From an uncultured Bacteroidota bacterium (lineage in GTDB: Bacteria > Bacteroidota > Bacteroidia > Bacteroidales > UBA932): a stretch of DNA of 64,000 bases. Of the stretch, positions 58,961 through 64,000 are shown piece by piece. Below the pieces are notes generated by a model that did no database searches, was not told the origin of the DNA, and saw nothing but the letters and a program-made list of their open reading frames with translations. The translations under genes were made by a program, and so were the position numbers. Where the stretch lies: contig CALGSW010000006.1 of the NCBI GenBank assembly GCA_937901965.1, positions 105,985-169,984 on the forward strand, read 5' to 3'. Each line of letters starts with the position of its first letter. Position 1 is the first letter of the stretch.

Positions 58961-61114
58961 ATGAATATGGATTTATCAAAATATGAAATAGAAGATTTAA
59001 TCAATCGGCTACAAAAGGGAGAAAATATTCCACTTGACTACAAATACAAATTATTTCCAACTCAGCAGAAGGAATATGAATTGGTTTATGGTGGAAAAAT
59101 GCGCAAGGAAGACGTTCTGGCAAATGAAGATGGCGTTTTTCCTGTACCTCTGCAGATAGAAAAGGTTTTTAATGGGAAACGAGAAGCATGGGGTGATGGT
59201 TGGAGAAATATTATTGCTTTTGGAGACAATCTCCAATTACTTAAAACAATCTATGAGAATAAAGACCCTTTAATAAAAGATAAGATTAAAGGCAAAATTA
59301 AACTGATTTACATCGACCCACCTTTTGCAACAGAAAGTGATTTTAAAACAAATAGTGGAAAAAAAGCATATTCAGATAAAACCAAAGGTTCAGAATTTGT
59401 TGAATTTTTAAGAAAAAGATTAATTGTCGCACGTGAATTACTAGCTCCGGACGGAGCTATTTATGTTCATTTAGATACTAAAAAGTCTCATTATATAAAA
59501 ATTGTACTTGATGAGATTTTCGGAGAGAATTTTTTTAAAAATGAAATAATTTGGCAAAGAAGTGACCCACACAACGATGCAAAAAAAAGGTACGGAAATA
59601 TACATGATGTAATTCTTTACTATGGAAAACAAACTGACACTCTTTATAATTGGGCAGATATAACGGTCGGTTTATCTAAGTCCGCTATTAAAGAATATTC
59701 ATGGATGAAGTTAAAAGATGGTACCATTCTAAAAAAGTCAGAACCAATTCCTGAAGGTGCCAGAATCTTTAAACTTGAGCGTGCAACTTGGAAAGGAAAT
59801 AATCCTGATAAATATTTTACATGGCGCGGAGCACGTCCAAAGCCTGGAATACAGTGGATAGGTACAATAGAAGAAATGGAAGAAAAGCTTAAAAATGGTG
59901 ATCTCTATTTACCCAAATACCCTAAAGGTGCACAACGTTGCAAGGTTGCATTCCTTGACACAAGACTAGAAGAAGGACAAGTAATTCAAGATATCTGGGA
60001 TGATGTTGGAAGGATGAAGGGAGGAAAAGGCACCTATCCAACGGAGAAACCAGAAAAATTATTAGAACGGATTATAAAGGCATCCACTGACGAAGGTGAT
60101 TTAGTTTTTGATTTCTTCGCAGGTTCAGGGACAACTGCTGCAGTTGCAGAAAAACTAAATAGAAAGTGGATAACATGTGATATAGGAAAATTATCTTTTT
60201 ATTCTATTCAAAAGAGAATTGCCAATCTCAGCGAAAGTAAATCTCTTGATAACCCAAACAAAACTTACGAGAAAGAGGCAAAAAGTTTTCTTGCTGTAAA
60301 TACTGGTCAATATAGCCTTGAAAAAATATTCAATCTAGACAAAATTGAATATTCAAAATTCGTGACGAATTTGTTTGAAATAGAGCCAATAAAAAAGACA
60401 ATTAGTGGGATTAAAATTGATGGACAAAGAAAGGATGGGCATTTTGCATTAATTTGGCCATATTGGGAATTTGAAGATGCTTCTGTCGATGAAGATTATC
60501 TATATAATTTACATTCCAATATTGGTAAAAAAATTGGAAACCGTATATATATTGTTGCTCCAGCAAGTTATATTGATTTTATAAGTGATTATTACGAAAT
60601 AGAAAACGTTCGCTATTATTTCCTGAAGGTTCCTTATCATATAATAAAAGAATTACACAAAGTTCAGTTTAAAAAATTCAGGCAACCCCAAAGTAAAAAG
60701 AATGTAAATGATTTAGACGATGCAATTGGATTTCATTTCATGAAACAACCTGAAGTTGAAACACAGGTTACTACAACATCAAAAGAAGTCAAAATTTCAA
60801 TAAAAAGGTTTTATTCAGACTTTAGCGAAGATGAAAAAGGTAATGAACTTGAAAATTTTGAAAGTTTAGCAATGGTGCTTATTGATAAAAATTTTAATGG
60901 TAATATATTCGACATGGATGAATTTTACTTTGCAGAAGACCTTTTACCAAAAAAGAAAAACAAACAAGAAGATGAAGATATTGGAGGGGAATTAAAGAAA
61001 ACCAAAGAATTGAAAATACCTGTCATCGCAAAAAAAGACTGTGGTAAAAATTTAATGATTATCTACATTGATGTTTTTGGTAATGAGTTTAAAGAAAAGT
61101 TCGAGATAAAATAA
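58961..61114 (+). CDS. Type III restriction-modification methyltransferase (Mod)
   Basis: 717 residues. IKLIYIDPPFATESDFKTNS near 113 has catalytic motif IV (DPPF, N6-adenine type) and LVFDFFAGSGTTAAVAEKLN near 378 the SAM motif I, an order (IV before I) seen in beta-class methyltransferases of Mod type. The C-terminal 300 residues are variable and probably include a target recognition part. It methylates adenine on one strand of an asymmetric site and forms the complex with Res. Start at 58961 or 58967. The gene is AT-rich, unlike the chromosome to the left. Confidence 0.92.
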   Translation: MNMDLSKYEIEDLINRLQKGENIPLDYKYKLFPTQQKEYELVYGGKMRKEDVLANEDGVFPVPLQIEKVFNGKREAWGDGWRNIIAFGDNLQLLKTIYENKDPLIKDKIKGKIKLIYIDPPFATESDFKTNSGKKAYSDKTKGSEFVEFLRKRLIVARELLAPDGAIYVHLDTKKSHYIKIVLDEIFGENFFKNEIIWQRSDPHNDAKKRYGNIHDVILYYGKQTDTLYNWADITVGLSKSAIKEYSWMKLKDGTILKKSEPIPEGARIFKLERATWKGNNPDKYFTWRGARPKPGIQWIGTIEEMEEKLKNGDLYLPKYPKGAQRCKVAFLDTRLEEGQVIQDIWDDVGRMKGGKGTYPTEKPEKLLERIIKASTDEGDLVFDFFAGSGTTAAVAEKLNRKWITCDIGKLSFYSIQKRIANLSESKSLDNPNKTYEKEAKSFLAVNTGQYSLEKIFNLDKIEYSKFVTNLFEIEPIKKTISGIKIDGQRKDGHFALIWPYWEFEDASVDEDYLYNLHSNIGKKIGNRIYIVAPASYIDFISDYYEIENVRYYFLKVPYHIIKELHKVQFKKFRQPQSKKNVNDLDDAIGFHFMKQPEVETQVTTTSKEVKISIKRFYSDFSEDEKGNELENFESLAMVLIDKNFNGNIFDMDEFYFAEDLLPKKKNKQEDEDIGGELKKTKELKIPVIAKKDCGKNLMIIYIDVFGNEFKEKFEIK

Positions 61115-61115
61115 T

Positions 61116-63701
61116 ATGGAAGAAATTAAACGATATAAAACTTCAGACTTGGTATTAAAAATTGATACCAACTATAACCCTATTCAACTACCATTGCATG
61201 ATTGGGAACGATACATGGATATTTTGGTTAATGGTCGTCAATATCAAAAAGAAGCTATTAATAATGTTATTATTTATCTTGCTTCAGGTTTATATATCAA
61301 TACTAAAGAATTGATTGAAAAAAACTGGAATGATAATTCAAATGTTGAAATAAAAAACCGTTATTCATCCCTCGATGACTATCTGAGTTATTTACAAATT
61401 CCAAATAAACTTTCTGCATCTGTTGATTTAGCAACAGGAACAGGGAAAAGCTATGTGATTTATGGCATTGCACAAATTATGCTTGGTCTTGGCTTGGTTG
61501 ATAGAGTTCTTGTACTTTGTCCTTCTTTAACAATTGAAGACGGTCTTTTGGAAAAGTTTACGGAATTGAGTTCCGATAGTAAACTTTTAAAGGCTATTCC
61601 TGAGAGTGCAAAATGGAAAAATCCCTCAATAAAATCTGCAGATGTTACAATTAAAGACGGTGATATTTGCGTTGAAAATATTCATGCTGTATATGAAACT
61701 ACTGGCTCTTCAATTCGAGACAGTTTTAATGGCAATGGAGGTAACACATTAGTTTTAAACGATGAAGCTCATCATATCTTCAATAAGATTGAAGGAAGAG
61801 ACAATGAAAGTAAGAACCTAAAAAAGTGGAAAGAGTTTTTAATTAATTCTGATTTCGACTTTAAATATATAATTGGATTAACCGGAACTGCTTATATTGA
61901 CGATGAATACTTTAATGATGTGATTTACAGATATTCTTTGCGGCAGGCTGTTGATGATAAAATGGTTAAAATGGTGGACTATGTTAGCAAAGATGATGAC
62001 TTAGACATTGATATCAAGTTTCAGAAAATATATGATAATCACCAACATAATAAACAGAATTATCGGAAAATAAAGCCATTAACCATTTTAATCACAAAAG
62101 ACATTTCAAATGCGAGAAGATTGCACAGTGGTATTTCTGAGTTTTTAGTTAAACAAGAAAAAATTACAGAAAAAGAAGCTGAAAGTAAGACTCTTATTGT
62201 TACTTCGCACAATGACCATAAGGCAAATGTACTGAAACTAAAAGAAGTTGATGAATATACAAATCCCATAGAATGGATAGTTTCAGTTTCAATGCTTACA
62301 GAAGGTTGGGATGTGAAAAATGTTTTTCAAATTGTACCCTGGGAAGATAGAGCTTTTAATTCCAAACTTTTAATTGCACAGGTATTAGGTCGTGGATTAA
62401 GAATTCCGCCAGAGTATCAAACACCCCAACCAAAAGTCAGAATATTTAACCATGACGCCTGGAGTAGAAATATCAAAGGATTAGTAGATGAAATCTTGGA
62501 AATAGAAAAACGTTTGTTTTCATCTCCGCTTGAAAATGGAGACAGAGAGCAATATCATTTTCAAGTTCATCATATTGATTACAGTAAAATTGCGACAACC
62601 AAAGAAGCTACAAAAGACCACAAGGAATTTGATTATACCAAAGGTTTTATTGAACTGCAATCGCAAGTTGAAGAAAGCGAAAAAGAAAGTGAATACACTG
62701 ATTTTTCAGGATATGTAAGTTCCAAAAAAACTTTAATTCATTATAATACTTACACCGTTGATGAGATTGCAAACAAAATAGTAAACGAATTAAAAGTCAG
62801 AAATTGGGAAGGGAAAATTTTAAAATTACCAACTGGTGATTATTCGAAAGAAAAACTACCGCCCAAAGATGAAATTGTTAAAATCATTAGAACTTCAATG
62901 GATAAAGTTGGAATCAAAGGTGATAGATTGGTAGAAACAAATAGAAACAAGATTTTAAGCAGTTTCAATACACTTCTTAGAAAAGCAGGGAAAACCGTTG
63001 TTTACCAGAGAGAAGCCCAAAAACCTTTAACAATTTCTACCAAAAATATAAATAGAGAAAGCCTAGCGCTTGGCAATTTGAGACACAATTCAACCGTCTT
63101 TTATTCCTCCGACTATAAAAATGAAATCAACGATAATAATTTAGAATTGTTGAAAATAGTAATCGAAGATGAAAGTTTGCCCCGTAGCGCATCCAAAGAA
63201 ATAAATAAATACTTATTCAAAACGCCTCTGGATTTAACATTTTCAAAAGCCACGCCTGAAAGGAAATTCATTTCTGAACTTTGCGAGACAAATAATGCTG
63301 CAAAAATTGAATGCTGGTTGAAATCACGGGATATGAATTTTTATTCAATTGAATACTCAATTACTTCAGTTGGGGGAAAACATTCAAAAATACAATCTTT
63401 TAACCCTGACTTTTTTATCAAACTTAAAAATGGCACAACAGAGCATTTCGTAGTTATTGAAATAAAAGCAGATGGCGATGTTAGTGATGAGAATAAAGCA
63501 AAACTGAGATATGGTGTTCAGCACTTTAAAGATCTCAATAAAGAATTGGAAAAACAAGGAATTAAAGAAAAATATCATTTTCATTTTCTAAGTCCTAATT
63601 CATATGATGTATTCTTTGACCATTTGAGAAATGGAAAATTAATTAAGTATGAATTTAAAAGTGATTTAGAAGACAAATTATTAGCAAAAACTGATGAATA
63701 A
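61116..63701 (+). CDS. Type III restriction endonuclease subunit (Res)
   Basis: 861 residues starting one base after the mod stop. SF2 helicase motifs: SVDLATGTGKSYVIYGIAQI (about 103-122, Walker A), LVLNDEAHHIFN (about 211-222, DEAH-box) and VSMLTEGWDVKNVFQIVPW and LGRGLRIPPE (about 390-432, motifs V-VI). The C-terminal nuclease has QSFNPDFFIKLKN and HFVVIEIKADGD (about 765-795; PD-(D/E)xK). The enzyme moves along DNA with ATP and cuts when two unmethylated sites face each other. Full-length, no frameshift seen. Confidence 0.93.
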   Translation: MEEIKRYKTSDLVLKIDTNYNPIQLPLHDWERYMDILVNGRQYQKEAINNVIIYLASGLYINTKELIEKNWNDNSNVEIKNRYSSLDDYLSYLQIPNKLSASVDLATGTGKSYVIYGIAQIMLGLGLVDRVLVLCPSLTIEDGLLEKFTELSSDSKLLKAIPESAKWKNPSIKSADVTIKDGDICVENIHAVYETTGSSIRDSFNGNGGNTLVLNDEAHHIFNKIEGRDNESKNLKKWKEFLINSDFDFKYIIGLTGTAYIDDEYFNDVIYRYSLRQAVDDKMVKMVDYVSKDDDLDIDIKFQKIYDNHQHNKQNYRKIKPLTILITKDISNARRLHSGISEFLVKQEKITEKEAESKTLIVTSHNDHKANVLKLKEVDEYTNPIEWIVSVSMLTEGWDVKNVFQIVPWEDRAFNSKLLIAQVLGRGLRIPPEYQTPQPKVRIFNHDAWSRNIKGLVDEILEIEKRLFSSPLENGDREQYHFQVHHIDYSKIATTKEATKDHKEFDYTKGFIELQSQVEESEKESEYTDFSGYVSSKKTLIHYNTYTVDEIANKIVNELKVRNWEGKILKLPTGDYSKEKLPPKDEIVKIIRTSMDKVGIKGDRLVETNRNKILSSFNTLLRKAGKTVVYQREAQKPLTISTKNINRESLALGNLRHNSTVFYSSDYKNEINDNNLELLKIVIEDESLPRSASKEINKYLFKTPLDLTFSKATPERKFISELCETNNAAKIECWLKSRDMNFYSIEYSITSVGGKHSKIQSFNPDFFIKLKNGTTEHFVVIEIKADGDVSDENKAKLRYGVQHFKDLNKELEKQGIKEKYHFHFLSPNSYDVFFDHLRNGKLIKYEFKSDLEDKLLAKTDE

Positions 63702-63821
63702 AATGCCAGCACATAAGCCATACACATTTGCAATGCACACAGGCCATCGCTTGGCCAAAAATTGCAAAAGAGTATGTCTTGCCAACGCACTGTCTGACAG
63801 ACTGGAAGAACAAAGCACAGG

Positions 63822-63953
63822 GCATAACACGCGGTATAAAACATTGGGGTTTAAGTGGTTATGCAAACGACATCTCTCGCATCAAGGTTTATTGTACCTT
63901 GATAGTGAAGTAACTCCGGACTCCCCAACGTTTCATACCGCCATCCGTTAGCG
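63822..63953. repeat. Folded inverted repeat at the end of the RM cassette, attC-like
   Basis: GCATAAC (63822-63828) and GCGGTATAAAACATTGGGG (63831-63849) face CCCCAACGTTTCATACCGC (63923-63941, two mismatches) and GTTAGCG (63947-63953), with about 73 bases between. Spacing and outer boxes resemble integron attC sites and the folded intergenic elements common in Bacteroidota accessory DNA. The 300 bases after res (63702-64000) carry no convincing gene; small ORFs there lie in repeat-like text with GCCAACGCAC and TGCAAAAG blocks. Confidence 0.5.
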
Positions 63954-64000
63954 GCTATATTACAACCGACCGTGCTAAACAGAAAGTTCATATATTTGCA

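Noticed and set aside
63694..63951. Small frames after the restriction subunit
   Set aside because: They run through a folded repeat and related intergenic text with no start context or family match.

Overview
The window comes from a member of the Bacteroidota, most likely the order Bacteroidales. The evidence is a SusC/SusD outer-membrane pair, many promoters with the Bacteroidota -7 element (TAnnTTTG, often TAnnTTTGC) just upstream of starts, lipoproteins and gliding-clade-type secreted proteins, and Bacteroidota-only families (DUF6808-like, DUF6371-like). Base composition is moderate over most of the window and clearly AT-richer after about 57.9 kb. No rRNA, CRISPR array, integrase or replication origin was seen.

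Layout. 0-8.6 kb: an Arc-like gene tail, an ABC-F translation ATPase, a DPP-IV-type peptidase, a BaiN-type flavoprotein, an acyltransferase, a broken LysR gene, an acetyltransferase and a lipoprotein. 8.7-13.3 kb: an orphan SusC/SusD pair with its own terminator. 13.3-21.5 kb: an accessory patch with AlkD-like and SNase-like proteins, a REP-associated (RAYT) transposase inside flanking hairpins, an exonuclease, a TacAT-type toxin-antitoxin pair, a WG/MORN-repeat operon, and gene remnants split by a perfect inverted repeat. 22-29.8 kb: dnaK, a pseudouridine synthase, nadD-gmk-creatininase, class II aldolase and photolyase. 30-35.6 kb: a seven-gene minus-strand operon encoding DsrE2-like and TusA sulfur carriers, an MvhD-like protein, two HdrA/Qmo-like flavoproteins, a winged-helix protein and a membrane QmoC-like subunit. 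35.8-37.7 kb: a tyrosine phenol-lyase-like gene behind a tyrosine-rich leader peptide and terminator, the whole flanked by two copies of a MITE-like hairpin. 37.8-53.2 kb: a Crp/Fnr regulator, AlkA glycosylase, TauE exporter, grpE-dnaJ, M23 peptidase, anmK, rplS, tRNA-Arg, secreted proteins, PAP2, cardiolipin synthase, menG/ubiE, a PurL-like fragment and tRNA-Leu. 53.3-64 kb: an accessory island directly downstream of tRNA-Leu with an SRAP protein, umuDC, a DUF6808-like protein, a resolvase-type HTH protein, a DUF6371/primase-like gene, RadC and a Type III restriction-modification pair.

How the genes fit together. The DsrE2-TusA-MvhD-Qmo-like operon looks like a sulfur-trafficking and electron-transfer module feeding or drawing on quinone; a TauE/SafE exporter and a Crp/Fnr regulator lie within 5 kb, and a Crp-like palindrome sits upstream of the operon. 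DNA repair is heavily represented (AlkD, AlkA, photolyase, SRAP, UmuDC, RadC). The chaperone genes are split: dnaK is 17 kb from grpE-dnaJ.

The most unusual structure is non-coding. Seven full copies and one half copy of a 46-nt palindromic core occur at gene ends; the stem ends covary and each copy is enclosed in arms that match each other but not those of other copies. A second family of about 105-bp hairpins (ends carrying GTGTCAAA) and a roughly 300-bp intergenic repeat also recur. The attenuator-like tyrosine leader upstream of the tyrosine phenol-lyase homologue is the clearest candidate for an undescribed regulatory system.
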